Shown one piece after another: positions 23,701-35,900 of a DNA stretch of 60,000 nt. A program made the position numbers and the translations under genes. This DNA is from Owenia fusiformis (Eukaryota; Annelida; Polychaeta; Sabellida; Oweniidae), in NCBI GenBank assembly GCA_903813345.2, contig CAIIXF020000011.1, positions 32,358,166-32,418,165 of the forward strand. Direction: 5' to 3'. Below the pieces are notes generated by a model that was given only the letters and a program-made list of their open reading frames with translations, was not told the origin of the DNA and did not search any database. Numbering within the stretch: the first letter of the stretch is position 1; the number at the start of each line of letters is the position of its first letter.

Positions 23701-26700
23701 ATTATGTCCACAGGCATGGCCTATCACTGGGAGGGCATCATATTCACACAACACTGCAACATGGGGTCCTTCTCCATCAGACCCATGGATAGCTCTATAA
23801 CAGAATCACATTGTCATTTAAAGGGCCGCTGTCTATAACAACAGGTTATGTCCACAGGCATGGCCAATCTCTGGGAGGGCATCATATTCACACAACACTG
23901 CAACATGGGGTCCTTCTCCATCAGACCCATGGATAGCTCTATAACAGAATCACATTGTCATTTAAAGGGCCACTGTCTATAACAACAGGTTATTTCCACA
24001 GGCATGGCCTATCTCTGGGAGGGCATCATATGCAAACAACACTGCAACATGGGTCCTTCTCCATCAGACCCATGGATAGCTCTATAATAGAATCACATTG
24101 TAATTTAAAGGGGCACTGTCTATAACAACAGGTTATGTCCACAGGCATGGCCTATCTCTGGGAGGGCATCATATTCACACAACACTGCAACATGGGGTCC
24201 TTCTCCACCAGATCAATGGATAGCTCTATAATAGAATCACATTGTCATTTAAAGGCCCACTGTCTATAACAACAGGTTATGTCCACAGGCATGGCCTATC
24301 TCTGGGAGGGCATCATATTCACACAACACTGCAACATGGGGTCCTTCTCCATCAGATCAATGGATAGCTCTATAACAGAATCACATTGTCATTTAAAGGG
24401 GCACTGTCTATAACAATAGGTTATTCCCACAGGCATGGCCTATCTCTGGGAGGGCATCATATGCAAACAACACTGCAACATGGGTCCTTCTCCATCAGAC
24501 CCATGGATAGCTCTATAATAGAATCACATTGTCATTTAAAGGGCCAGTGTCTATAACAATAGGTTATGTCCACAGGCATGGCCTATCTCTGGGAGGGCAT
24601 CATATTCACACAACACTGCAACATGGGGTCCTTCTCCATCAGACCCATGGATAGCTCTATAACAGAATCACATTGTCATTTAAAGGGCCGCTGTCTATAA
24701 CAACAGGTTATGTCCACAGGCATGGCCAATCTCTGGGAGAGCATCATATTCACACAACACTGCAACATGGGGTCCTTCTCCATCAGACCCATGGATAGCT
24801 CTATAATAGAATCAAATTGTCACTAAAAGGGCCACTGTCTCTAATTATAGGTTATTTCCACAGGCATGGCCTATCTCTGGGAGGGCATCATATTCACACA
24901 ACACTGCAACATGGGGTCCTTCTCCACCAGACCCATGGATAGCTCTATAATAGAATCACATTGTAATTTAAAGGGCCACTGTCTATAACAACAGGTTATG
25001 TCCACAGGCATGGCCTATCTCTGGGAGGGCATCATATTCACACAACACTGCAACATGGGGTCCTTCTCCACCAGATCAATGGATAGCTCTATAATAGAAT
25101 CACATTGTCATTTAAAGGGGCACTGTCTATAACAATAGGTTATTCCCACAGGCATGGCCTATCTCTGGGAGGGCATCATATTCACACAACACTGCAACAT
25201 GGGGTCCTTCTCCACCAGACCCATGGATAGCTCTATAATAGAATCACATTGTCATTTAAAGGGGCACTGTCTATAACAACAGGTTATGTCCACAGGCATG
25301 GCCTATCTCTGGGAGGGCATCATATTCACACAACACTGCAACATGGGGTCCTTCTCCACCAGATCAATGGATAGCTCTATAACAGAATCTTATTGTCATT
25401 TAAAGGGCCACTGTCTATAACAATAGGTTATGTCCACAGGCATGGCCAATCTCTGGGAGAGCATCATATTCACACAACACTGCAACATGGGGTCCTTCTC
25501 CATCAGACCCATGGATAGCTCTATAATAGAATCACATTGTCATTTAAAGGGCCACTGTCTATAACAACAGGTTATGTCCACAGGCATGGCCTATCTCTGG
25601 GAGGGCATCATATTCACACAACACTGCAACACGGGGTCCTTCTCCACCAGATCAATGGATAGCTCTATAATAGAATCACATTGTCATTTAAAGGGGCACT
25701 GTCTATAACAATAGGTTATTCCCACAGGCATGGCCTATCTCTGGGAGGGCATCATATTCACACAACACTGCAACATGGGGTCCTTCTCCATCAGATCAAT
25801 GGATAGCTCTATAATAGAATCACATTGTCATTTAAAGGGGCACTGTCTATAACAATAGGTTATGTCCACAGGCATGGCCTATCTCTTGGAGGGCATCATA
25901 TTCACACAACACTGCAACATGGGGTCCTTCTCCATCAGACCAATGGATAACTCTATAATAGAATCACATTATTATTTAAAGGGGCACTGCCAATAACAGT
26001 AGGTTTATGTCCATAGGCATGGCCTATCTCTGGGAGGGCATCATATTCACACAACACTGCAACATGGGGTCCTTCACCATCAGACCCATGGATAGCTCTA
26101 TAACAGAATCACATTGTTATTTAAAGGGGCACTGTCAATAACAATAGGTTATTTCCACAGGCATGGCCTATCTCTGGGAGAGCATCATATTCACACAACA
26201 CTGCAACATGGGGTTCTTCTCCATCAGACCAATGGATAGTTCTATAACATAATCACATTGTCATTTAAAGGGCCGCTGTCTATAACAACAGGTTATGTCC
26301 ACAGGCATGGCTTATCTCTGGGAGGGCATCATATTCACACAACACTGCAACATGGTGTCCTTCTACATCAGACCAATGGGTGGCTCTATAATGGAATCAC
26401 ATTGTCATTTAAAGGGGCACTGTCTATAACAATAGGTTATTCCCACAGGCATGGCTTATCTCTGGGAGGGCATCATATTCAAACAACACTGCAACATGGG
26501 GTTCTTCTCCATCAGACCAATGGATAGTTCTATAAAAGAATCACATTGTTACTTAAAGGGGCACTACCTGTAACAATAAGTTTTCTTCAACATGTAAAAA
26601 CTATCAATATGAGTGTAATAATGTGTGATGTGAATTTACTCAACAAAATGTTAATTTTTTCTTCTAAGGACAAAATATCATTTTTTCAAACAAAATTAAA

Positions 26701-27016
26701 AGATTCATTCTACCATTTAAACTCAAAAGATTGAATATGTGAAATCATTTTTCTTAAAATGTTGATGAAGTTTTTTCTGCAACGTCATTCTTTTGATTTG
26801 AACATTCCAGATATACCTAAAAGCAGTATCAAGCTTATATTTAGGTTCAACATTAAACCCTGTCTTTGTCAGATACTCTGTCAGGACCTTGTGTGCGTGG
26901 TGCTCTTCAAAGTTCAGCTCCGGATTTTTCCATATTTCTTGACTTAGTGTATTAAGCTCCTTCGCAGCCTTGTCTATTGCCTCACATGCAATTTTCTTTA
27001 AATCTTCCAAAGACAT
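17706..27016 (-). CDS. M20-family peptidase, PM20D2-like (copy B)
   Basis: Seven exons give a complete 396-residue protein: 27016-26817, 23794-23623, 20287-20136, 19629-19487, 19091-18937, 18737-18497 and 17833-17706 (stop). All junctions are GT-AG and in phase. It matches peptidase M20 domain-containing protein 2, a cytosolic dipeptidase/amidohydrolase family (human PM20D2 hydrolyses certain beta-alanyl and other dipeptides; the substrate here is unknown). Exon 2 carries the metal motif GHACGHN, exon 3 the [11 protein letters not shown] motif with the catalytic/metal Glu pair, exon 4 [20 protein letters not shown] of the lid/dimerisation domain, and exon 6 [16 protein letters not shown]. An acceptor upstream of the ATG (about 27041) implies a non-coding first exon. 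Its introns hold two exon-derived arrays and extra exon 3 copies. AATAAA is 57 bases after the stop (minus strand, 17649-17644). Confidence 0.92.
18776..18828. repeat. Short tandem repeat, about 22-bp unit
   Basis: Three copies of a CATGACCAAGTCTCTTAAAA unit lie in the intron just upstream of copy-B exon 6. No function seen. Confidence 0.6.
19213..19290 (+). repeat. tRNA-like sequence (SINE head or tRNA pseudogene)
   Basis: TAGCTCAGTCAGTAGAGCAT (A box) and AGGTTCGACTCCC (B box) are spaced as in a tRNA and resemble tRNA-Lys. The acceptor stem pairs poorly and the anticodon stem is broken, so this is not a functional tRNA. It lies in the intron between exons 4 and 5 of peptidase copy B. Confidence 0.55.
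19439..19535 (-). repeat. 48-bp in-frame duplication of the exon 4 donor end
   Basis: The last 48 bases of copy-B exon 4, including the donor CATG|GTAAGT, are repeated directly downstream. The two donors (after 19487 and after 19439) are exactly 48 bases apart and no stop intervenes, so use of the distal donor would add 16 residues (a second [16 protein letters not shown]-type unit). Copy A has three such units at the same place. Confidence 0.75.
20828..20958 (-). CDS. Candidate alternative exon 3 of peptidase copy B (3.3)
   Basis: Acceptor TTCTAG, then an open 131-base exon encoding [20 protein letters not shown] and onward through [12 protein letters not shown], ending AGGAA|GTATAT. It enters in phase 0 and leaves in phase 2, like the standard exon 3 at 20287-20136. 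It keeps the GTPAEE and CHP motifs but is seven codons shorter. The donor is weaker than the GTAAGC of the standard exon. Including it together with another exon 3 would shift the frame, so it could only replace, not add. Confidence 0.55.
21070..21240 (-). pseudogene. Two 5' fragments of exon 3
   Basis: Near 21080-21102 and 21180-21205 the acceptor and first few codons of exon 3 recur (TTCTAG then TTAACTGCACTTGGAAC in the first). Each is followed by the same intronic sequence (AAGGTCAAAAGA and GATGTGTTACTATGG), then similarity stops. They appear to be partial units of local duplication. Confidence 0.5.
21314..21462 (-). CDS. Candidate alternative exon 3 of peptidase copy B (3.2)
   Basis: Acceptor TTCTAG, an open 149-base exon encoding [20 protein letters not shown] and onward through [12 protein letters not shown], then a donor GTCAC|GTAGGT. 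Phase 0 in and phase 2 out, as in all usable exon 3 copies. The donor of the neighbouring 3.3 copy is lost here (AATTAT instead of AAGTAT), and the next GT downstream restores the same phase. The catalytic Glu pair is kept. Function is inferred; transcripts are needed. Confidence 0.5.
21830..22790 (-). repeat. 114-bp tandem array derived from the 3' half of an exon 3
   Basis: About nine units with spacing of 114 bp (the landmark AGCATT recurs at 21847, 21961, 22075, 22189, 22303, 22417, 22531, 22651 and 22765; one unit is 120 bp). On the coding strand each unit reads ATATTGCAATTTGTCTCACC and on through CACCCATAACATTGGCCTCT to ACAAGTACAAG. This lines up with the end of exon 3.1 of copy A (ATATTGCC, CACCCAGCGCCCC, ACATTGACCTCC, AAGTACAG), so the unit contains the 3' part of an exon 3 with its donor-like GTACAAG plus intronic sequence. 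As 114 is a multiple of three, a long reading frame of 274 codons runs through it; this is a by-product of the period. Confidence 0.85.
22784..23148. mobile_element. Foldback/hairpin element inserted in the exon-derived array
   Basis: Arms of about 55 bases (left 22785-22838: ATAGACC, GCAGGGGTAATATCG, GGGCTAGGCAC; right 22892-22948: GTGCCTAGCCC, GATATTACCCCTGC, GGTCTATAT) form a long hairpin. It is followed by a perfect CRE, TGACGTCA (23025-23032), and a TATA box, TATAAAAG (23108-23115). The insert separates one array unit (23149-23250) from the rest. No coding sequence seen. Confidence 0.6.
23185..23315 (-). pseudogene. Dead exon 3 of peptidase copy B (3.1)
   Basis: After a TGTACAG acceptor the sequence reads LILLGTPAE and then an in-frame stop, followed by shifted remnants that merge without a break into a unit of the 114-bp array (CACCCAAAACCCATGATATTG). 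Its position next to exon 2 matches the intact exon 3.1 of copy A (36770-36622). It links the 114-bp array to an ancestral exon 3. Confidence 0.65.
23815..26575 (-). repeat. About 19 x 143-bp array derived from the 5' half of exon 2
   Basis: Directly upstream (in gene sense) of the working exon 2 lie about 19 units of roughly 143 bp. On the coding strand each has an intron tail with an acceptor-like TATTATAG or TGTTATAG, then the first 80 or so bases of exon 2 ([20 protein letters not shown] onward to GHACGHN), then an abrupt switch to intron sequence (CTGTTGTTATAGACAG) and AATGACAATGTGATTC before the next unit. No unit has a GT donor after its exon half, and the frame closes soon after the switch. 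Units differ by a few substitutions each. Two or three units occur at the same place in copy A. Confidence 0.92.
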
Positions 27017-27483
27017 TGTGTTGTAATAGAAACTCCTTTTCTGAAATACACACGATCACTTTTCAATTTTGGCCACAATCAGTGTCAGTTATGTTTTGGG
27101 GCAAGCCCGAATCATATCTGCATAGACTGTGATTTTGGAAATGAACTTGAAATATGAGTTGTGAATTGGACGATGAATGAAATGCCAATATGTTAATTGT
27201 GGCAAATATATTTTCAATAATTATAGGTGAGAGCCAGGATATAAAGATAGGCATTTAATTAGGAGAGGCAGAAGGTGAGGCAACTTTGAGGCAACATAAA
27301 ACTATGTAATGATCTTCACAGTTCAAACTCAAAAAATGTTTGCACTTCTATATTTCTGCAGAATTTTTGGCGAGGCATTGACATTACCTTTAATTACCTT
27401 ATGCAGTCTTAAATCATGACACTACATCTTCTGCCTCTGCATAGCTAACATTTTATTTGGGATCTTATCAAGATTGCAAAATT

Positions 27484-27625
27484 ACCCACTGGCGGATCTG
27501 GGGGGGGGGCCTTGGGTGGGCCCAGAAAAAAAAATTGGGCCCTCACGAGCGGCCATTTTTTTCTCAGACCAGAAATTTGGGCCCCTCTTGTTGGTTCCCA
27601 GATCCTCCACTGTTACCTGTAGGGG
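27484..27625. mobile_element. Small inverted-repeat element (MITE-like)
   Basis: The ends ACTGGCGGATCTGGG and CCCAGATCCTCCACTG are imperfect inverted repeats enclosing about 140 bases rich in GGGCCC and poly(A). No transposase. A clear target duplication was not identified. Confidence 0.55.
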
Positions 27626-28669
27626 TAAGAGGGTTGTATTGCTAGCCAATTGGGACTCAGGTTACTCTGTCAGCAGCTGAAATTATGTTCAACAGTACAT
27701 CGTTAATACACTCCCACATATTGTATTTGAGCTATGTCTATAACATCATCTGTTGTTAAAAGTGTCGAAACACTTATTGCCTGTAAAATATTTTGAAATA
27801 CAGTACCTGGTACTAACTGATTGTCTGTAGACTTTGCAAGTTAAAATGGTGCATCCTAATTCATCATTAAATTCCTTAACATCTTTGAAATATCCCTTCT
27901 CAGTGTGCCACTCCGTTAAAACAGTACATAAAGCATCCTAGCTATAAGGTCATATTGACTTTGTTCAAAATAACTAAACTGGAAAATAATAGTGCAAAAC
28001 AGCTGGATGTATTGATACTTACTTCATATGTTGGTAAACAGTGAATGAACAAGTAGGCCAACTCAAGAAATCACGAGATCCAGGGGTGTTATCAATCAAT
28101 ACACATTTACAGTATGTAAACACAAACATATCTGGCTGACAATAAGGTGTTTAACCCCAATACATGTATATTGATAACTGGTTATAAGAGGTGATACTGA
28201 TAATAAACTTCTTGAATAAATGCCACCTATTAACACAAAACAACAACGCAAAATGTCACTACCTGCCATTTGTTACAGACATCGAACTTTAAACCTGAAC
28301 ACTAAAATCTGTATGCCAACTACCAAACACCATCAACAAAAATGTTGGAGACTATAACAATATATATTTTTGCAGTTTTAAAAAGTAGGTTACTCAATTT
28401 TCTCATTTTTATACATTTTATAAAAGAAATATTCTCCACACTCTTCAAGGTACATTAGCAATTAGTGCACTCATTGTGCAAAACTGAAAGATGTTGACTA
28501 TGTGGGGAAGGATGAGTTCATATTTGAAAAGTAACATGTGATTCCATGAAGATTGCATCAAATGGCTGAAAGTACACGTACACACTCACTTTAAAAATCC
28601 CTACATGTATTCCTTTTTTATTAACTGATAGACCACTACAGCACATACTGGTTCCATGAGTTCAAAACT

Positions 28670-28891
28670 TAAAGGGGCAACAAAGTCAAGGAATGGATTG
28701 AATTTTTCTGAAAAAGTGTCGCAATTTTACATTTGCACTCATCATTCCATCTCGTTGCTTATTTTCTACAATGTTCTGACTTTAATTTCAGAGCACTATT
28801 CTTTGATTGTTAAGCATATCAGGCAAGTAATGAAAAATACTTGAAGATTGCTTCAGCATTTTACACTTTCTAGTCTTTGCTGCCACTTTAA
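28670..28891. mobile_element. 222-bp MITE with TTAA target duplication
   Basis: The element starts TTAAAGGGGCAACAAAG at 28670 and ends CTTTGCTGCCACTTTAA at 28891. Outer TTAA on both sides fits the target preference of piggyBac or Kolobok transposases. A diverged relative starts near 23347 (AAAGGTGCAACAAAG) with the same internal TCGCAATTTTAC stretch. Confidence 0.65.
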
Positions 28892-29901
28892 TACATTAGT
28901 TTTTGAAAACTTTAATGATAACCATATACACTACTAATTAGCTACTACATTAAATATTTAACCAGGGGGGTAGTCATTCATTAATTCATATATATTTTTT
29001 GTACCATTTTCCCTGATTTTCAATAAAAGGCATACATTATTAGGGTTCAATTATTGAGCATTTTTGATCAAGCCCTCTTCCTTGTTAATTTCAAGACCTT
29101 CCCCTGCCACAATCAATGTGGTACAAATGACTACGTTTGATGCACAAAAATGTGCCAAAAGAACTATTAAAATATTCTCTAATTCCAGTATATTATTTAA
29201 AGATTTAAGCCTTAAACTCAGTGCATTGTTTGCTGAATCATACCATGAAGGTGTTGTTTCCAAAGTTGCAAAGTTTAGGAAACAACGCCTGAGTGGAATG
29301 AAGAAGCTACAATGCTTTGAGTCTTGGGCTTAAATTCTTTTCACACATTGCAAAATATTTTCTATAAAATCACCTAAAAGATACAAAATCACTAAAAGAA
29401 CATATTTTCAATGAAACTTTTTCCAAAGGGCAAGTATTGGCAAAACATCTCCTCACCTTGGTAACTATGCACAATAAATGCGTTATTGATTATTTCATGC
29501 ACTGCTGTCACTCAGAAATACTTTGTTCGGGTTGGCTGGAATTGGACACACCTTGCCTAGCCATGTGTGAGTACTTTATATATTCTATAAAATTTTTATA
29601 ATAAACTGTCAATGACAGTAGTTTGTTTTGAATAGGAAACCCCAAATGCTGAAATAACAATCACATGCTGACTCTATATAGCACTAATTTCAGAATAAAA
29701 CATGACTTCGTCTTAATTCATAGAAGATGTTTTTTTTGTTTTTTCCTTTTTATTTAAAATACAGCTTTAGTTCGATTTATGAAGCACAGATACAGTAGTT
29801 ATAGACAATCAATATATAGTTTTATCATATTCCATTTGCTTTTAAAAATGCAATGTTTTGTTGATCAATTGATTGATGCTCTCTCCTGGAGTGCTCTGGC
29901 A

Positions 29902-32900
29902 CTAGGCTGTATCCTTCTGAAAGTCTTTCCTGGCTTGTTCCAGTACTCCAGGGGTGAGGAACACATCTAGAGCTGTCATTGCTAGAGCTTTACCTTGGTC
30001 TAGAGTGTAAGGCTGTGCCTTGGCATCTCCTGCAATATAGCATAAAATATAAAAATTAAACTATGATCCAAAGATATCAAGTCATTATAGGTCTAATCTT
30101 GCAAGAAATATCTGCCCCTTATTTCTTATACAATACATTCCAAGATCATTAAAATTTGGCTACGCAGTACATCCCAATCCCAAATTACTCTATGAAATAC
30201 CCAAAGTTAATTTTTGATAAATACCAAGTGGACCTTTATATAACTGGGCCTTTATGAAAAGTTCATAAATTGACATAAGTTTCATTTAAATGCCTAGATC
30301 CTTATTAGATAGAATCTGGTAGTTTTATAAAAATGTTTATCCCATACTTGGACATGTTACGGGTACATAAAGCCGGTTTGTAAAAACTTATATTTTCATC
30401 AGCGGGCAGATATAGCTTTACGTCCCGCTCTGAGCGGGCAGATATAGTATATCTGCCCGCTACGTCATAATCGCTGTTCCCGTATTGGGTCTTTTTTGTA
30501 ACGTTTGCATACTGTAAACGACAATGGAGAAAAATGCAGACAATCGCGATCTGTTTGATGCTTTAACCTTTGAAGGGAAGGAGCCGTATGCCCCGTTAAT
30601 AATCAAAGATTTGAACAGGAAAATCCGGCTATGGACAAGAATACAAAACTGGACATGAACATTTTAAAATAATTCCACAGTTGGTTGCAAAGTTTCTGAA
30701 CTTTGGCCAATTGAACAATGTGATTGGTATGGGATAAACAGATCCTCCTAGTGTCGGTTCAGGATATTTGGATTATCCCTTGGCCAATATAATATATCGG
30801 GACCTACGGCCCTCGGGCAGATATATTATATTGGCCTCGGGATAATCCCAATATCCTGAACCTCATATAGGATAATCTCTATATACTGTATTCAAATATA
30901 CCTGCAGCAACTGTGAATTCCTTTGAATGGATAGGTGCATTTGTTCCTATATAAAAGACCGGGTGAATACTTGGCACAACATACGAGACATTTCCCATGT
31001 CTGTAGACCCCCCAGCTGTTGCCTTCTCAGGATCAGCTTCAAATTCAACCCCTATAGACTTGGCATTCTTCTCAAATGTTGTTGCAAGTGTATCATTTGT
31101 GATCAGGTTTGAGTATGGCTTCCCAGGATAAGTGATGTCAACCTAAAATCAGATTTTGACATATGGCAATGAGGGGTCGTGGGTTCGATCCCCACTGGGG
31201 TGGACTGACTTTTTCACATCAGCCCTATAGCACAGGATTTCATTCTGTGTTTTCATTAACTAACAGGTATTCCCAAAACATAGAATGGAAAAAATTTGAA
31301 GAAGGTGTATAGAATATGTAGCATGTTTGACTAGGATTCTAGCAATGGTATAAATGCATGTATTTACAAAACCTTTTCATTTCACTAAAACATTTCATTA
31401 GGGTTGTTCAATTTTAGCCATATCATGGACCAGAGTGAAAGTTAATTAGGAAAACCTACTGTACATCCTGTCATTTTTGCAGCTGACTCAAATATATCTA
31501 TTGTTTTAGCTTTGATTTCTGCCACCTCGTTGTCTGTGGGAGCCCTCAGATAATAAAGTAGTTCAGTCTCATCTGGGATAATATTGGGCTTCACCCCACC
31601 TTTGGTAATGATCCCTACAAATTCCAATGATAATTGTGAAAAATCAAAAACTGTGTCAATACTTTTTAAGCTGAAATTATTGCTTTTATGACAGTTCAAA
31701 TTGGATGATCATATATTTCCATATTTGGAGCCAGAAGTCTCTTTTGGCATATGTGCTGTAAAATGTGCATGTATGGCCATTCTAACCAATTCATGATGTT
31801 ATATTTCGGGCTTTTTGTTATTTAGAAACAAAAATAAATAGGTTCAAACATAAACAGGCTGGTTACCAACAGGCTCCAGTGGGGACTTGCAATTGCCATA
31901 GAAACTATGACTTTTTTAATTATTGCCTCATACAAGACTTACCATGTACCCTCCAGATGGGTTTGAAATATTTTAATGCCTCATACGAGACTTACCATGT
32001 ACCCTCCATAAGGGTTTGAACTGTTGCCTCATACAGGACTTACCATGCACCCTCCATGTGGGTTTGAATTGTTGCCTCATACAAGATATACTCTGGTATG
32101 CCATAACTGCAGCATCCAAAGCATTCTTGCCCTCCCAGGGAAAACCTGCTGCATGACTTGCTTTGCCATGGAAATTGGCTTGAATACTGAAAATAATGGT
32201 TAGATTCAAATTCAAAATATTTAGTGCATACAACTATACTGCAATGTTCTTACTTTACTTGAAGAAAGATAGTTTTTACTTTAAGAAAGATACTCTTTTG
32301 AATGTTAATGAGAATAACTTCAACTTGGCTGGTAAAAATCTACAGATTCTTACTATTAATAACAATATAATTTTAAAGTTCCTTAAAGTACAATTGCAGG
32401 TGCTTGTGTGGATCTAGGTTCTCATGGAGTAAAGCAGATGACAGAGTTCAGTGCATTAATTGAGGTACTATCACTAAATTGAGAACAAATTGTGACCAAA
32501 TCAGTCACAGTTGAATTAATTTCTTCAAAGTATTGCATTTACAACCAAGCATACAGTCATGCACATGTTGATTGTGAACTCTCATAGTTTATAAAACCTA
32601 TGCCTTGTTGATTTCACTTACTTCTTTCAAAGGCTGACTGCTGGCTTACTTACTATTCTAACAGATCTGTCAGTCTTTGATATAGGGTAAGATTTCACCA
32701 TTTTCCTCTCAATTTTGAATTTTCAAAACATGACCCCCATGACATACGAGTGATGTGCTTACAAGGTTACAGCTAAAAGGCCAGGCAGAGTCTTGTATGT
32801 CAATGAACATGGGTGACACATCATTGCAATGTCAAAGTCTTTGAAGACCTCTGCCTCAATGAGGTCAACTTTGCCTCCGCCACCTTCCTCTGCTGGTGTG

Positions 32901-35900
32901 CCTAACACAGTTAGCTGGAGAGTATGAAAAGGGTAGTGTGGTCTTACTTCAAAATATTTTCAATTCATAATGCCTTTAAATTGCTCTATCAATGACCTTT
33001 GGTCAAACTCTCTCTTCTGAATATATCTAAGCTTGAAAAGATTGCCCACCGAACAAGCAATGTGAAAATATTAACTATTCTCACATTTTCAGGCAAATTA
33101 CTAGTATAGCGATTTTTGAAGTTGTGATAATCATTAAAACACAAGGTTTAGTACGTTTGTTGATGTTGAAAGTCACATATCATTATGAATTAAAAGTATT
33201 TTGGGGTCATATCAGATCAGAACAAAACAGATACTGTATACATGGTAATTTTACCTAATCATTTAATTTGCCTATTGCCAAATTTTTGCCAGGTGTGGAA
33301 AATTAAATATCTGAAATATTATCTTCATAATGTTATCCAAATGAAGTTAATTAGGAAAATTAAAATTAGGAAACTGAAATTTGACCATTTGACAAATTAA
33401 CCACTCAGATTAAATACCACTTATACAGTATATTTGCTCTTTGGGGAACCCTTGATCCTCATTTACATCCAAGTTATTTCAGTCCTTTAAGACAGAGAAC
33501 ATAATCCTTGGCTTTCAGCACCTAAGCTAAAAATATTTACTTCAAGCCTGGGATATTTTTCTGTAGAAAGCAATATTTCCCAAAGTGGTATTGAAATAAA
33601 ACTACATAAAGTATTTGTAGCTGACATAAAGTCCCTGGCGTTTCAAGCAAGGGAGAAAATATAAAGCATGGTCAGGAACAGAAAATGTCAAGTGTTTTAC
33701 AACTTAAATAATTTCCATAATGGAGAGAGGGAGGTGCAGAACCAATCCACTAAACATTGACAATATTAACTCAAATTGATATCATCACGGCCCATTAGTA
33801 AGCATTGATAATTGATATCCAAAATACAGCAAAACCAACACAAAAAGCAAAAACATGTCTGAAATTCAACAAGGCACAAAGTGAAAAATTTTGAATCTAA
33901 AAATAAAATATGATTGCCTAGAATCAATTCTACTTTTTCATACCAAGGAAAAATCATGATACTTTGAATCAATCCATCAAACTGTTTTTCTGGAAATGTG
34001 CAGACAAGTCAGAACAAGAACTACAAAACTAATTGAACCAATATGATTTCAAAATGAAAATCACACCTACTCAATAAAAGAGAGATATTTCCTATGGGTC
34101 ATTGTAAGCTTAGAAGGGTGACATCATTGCCACATCAACATCTGAGAAACCTTCATAGTCTATCAAGCAAACCTTCCCACCACCATCCTCCTCCGCTGGG
34201 GTTCCGAGAACAGTTAACTAGAACACACAACCAAAGGTCAAAAGATAAAACAATGGCAACGCCAAAGCGACGTAGCAAATCCCATCGAACAGAAATGGCT
34301 GGTATTTTTACAAACGAATAGCACTATATCATGAAACAACACACCAGAAAGGTCACCATTTTCAAAATGGTTGCTCACTAGCCAAGTTGTCATCAGAAGA
34401 AATAATATGGTTTTAAGTAGCCACCTCTAAAATTTTTGAAAAATCGCACACGTACTTGTAAAATAACACACATAAAAATGGTGGCCATTTTTCAAAATGG
34501 CCGACTACTCCCCAAAGTTTTATTAGACAATGTGCCATGCTTAAAGTATTCACATATCAAATATGAACAAAATCGCTCCACTACTTTTCGAGTTATAGTA
34601 AAATACGTTAAAATGGCGGCCATTTTTCAAAATTTTTTTCAAAATGGCCACCTTCTACCAAAAGTGTCATAGGACAGCGTGCCATACTTATAGTATTCAC
34701 ATACCAAATATGAACAAAATCGCTCCACTACTTTTCGAGTTATAGTAAAATACGTTTAAATGGCGGCCATTTTTCAAAATGGCCACTGTCTACCAAAAGT
34801 GTCATTAGAAATAGACAGTGTGCCATGCTTATAGTATTCACATACCAAATATGAACAAAATCACTCCACTACTTTTCGAGTTATAGTAAAATACATTAAA
34901 ATGGCGGCCATTTTTCAAAATTTTTTTCAAAATGGCCGCCTTGTACCAAAAGTGTCATAGGACAGCGTGCCATACTTATAGTATTCACATACCAAATATG
35001 AACAAAATCGCTCCACTACTTTTCGTGTTATAGTAAAATACGTTAAAATGGCGGCCATTTTTCAAAATGGCCACTGTCTACCAAAAGTGTCATTAGAAAT
35101 AGACAGTGTGCCATGCTTATAGTATTCACATACCAAATATGAACAAAATCACTCCACTACTTTTCGAGTTATAGTAAAATACATTAAAATGGCGGCCATT
35201 TTTCAAAATTTTTTTCAAAATGGCCGCCTTCTACCAAAAGTGTCATAGGACAGCGTGCCATACTTATAGTATTCACATACCAAATATGAACAAAATCGCT
35301 CCACTACTTTTCGAGTTATAGTAAAATACGTTAAAATGGCGGCCATTTTTCAAAATGGCCGCCTTCTACCAAAAGTGTCTTTAGACAGTGTGCAATGCTT
35401 ATAGTATTCACATACCAAATATGAACAAAATCGCTCCACTATTTTTTGAGTTATAGCAAAAATCGTAAAATAACGAGTAAAGGCCGCCATTTTTCAAGAT
35501 GGCTGCCATGTGCTTCTTTAATATCTACATTTGTAGCATTATTAATGTCCTTTATAATTTTTTTACATTTAAAACATATTGCTATTACAGTTTTACATAT
35601 TACACCTAAATTACTGTAAAATCGGCACTAAAATGGCCACCATTTTGAAATGAGCGGCCATTTTGAAAATCGGCTTTCGAGCAGAACTTCTACCCCCATA
35701 GGGTATATGTGTACAAAATATGAACAAAATCGGGCCAACGGTATTTGAGTTATTGCCCGGACGGACGGACGGACAGACGGACGGACGGACGGACGGACGG
35801 ACGGAGGCGTTCCCTATATCCCTCCGAACTTCGTTCGATGGGATAATGATGAGTTACTATAGCAACCATAAACATTTATTGTCATACATAGCCCATTATT

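Larger units (their letters stand above)
27027..29748. other. Spacer between the two peptidase genes
   Basis: No gene seen. The spacer must include the 5' UTR exon and promoter of copy B (an acceptor lies before its ATG) and the 3' UTR of copy A. It contains two small inverted-repeat elements (27484-27625 and 28670-28891) and a copy of the TGTCACCACCTGCCA repeat (28250-28370). Confidence 0.4.

Noticed and set aside
26258-26527. Plus-strand frame with repeated [12 protein letters not shown] peptides
   Set aside because: Antisense shadow of the exon-2-derived array.
23815-26575. CRISPR-like array
   Set aside because: Long, nearly identical units without unique spacers in an animal genome, with clear exon homology.
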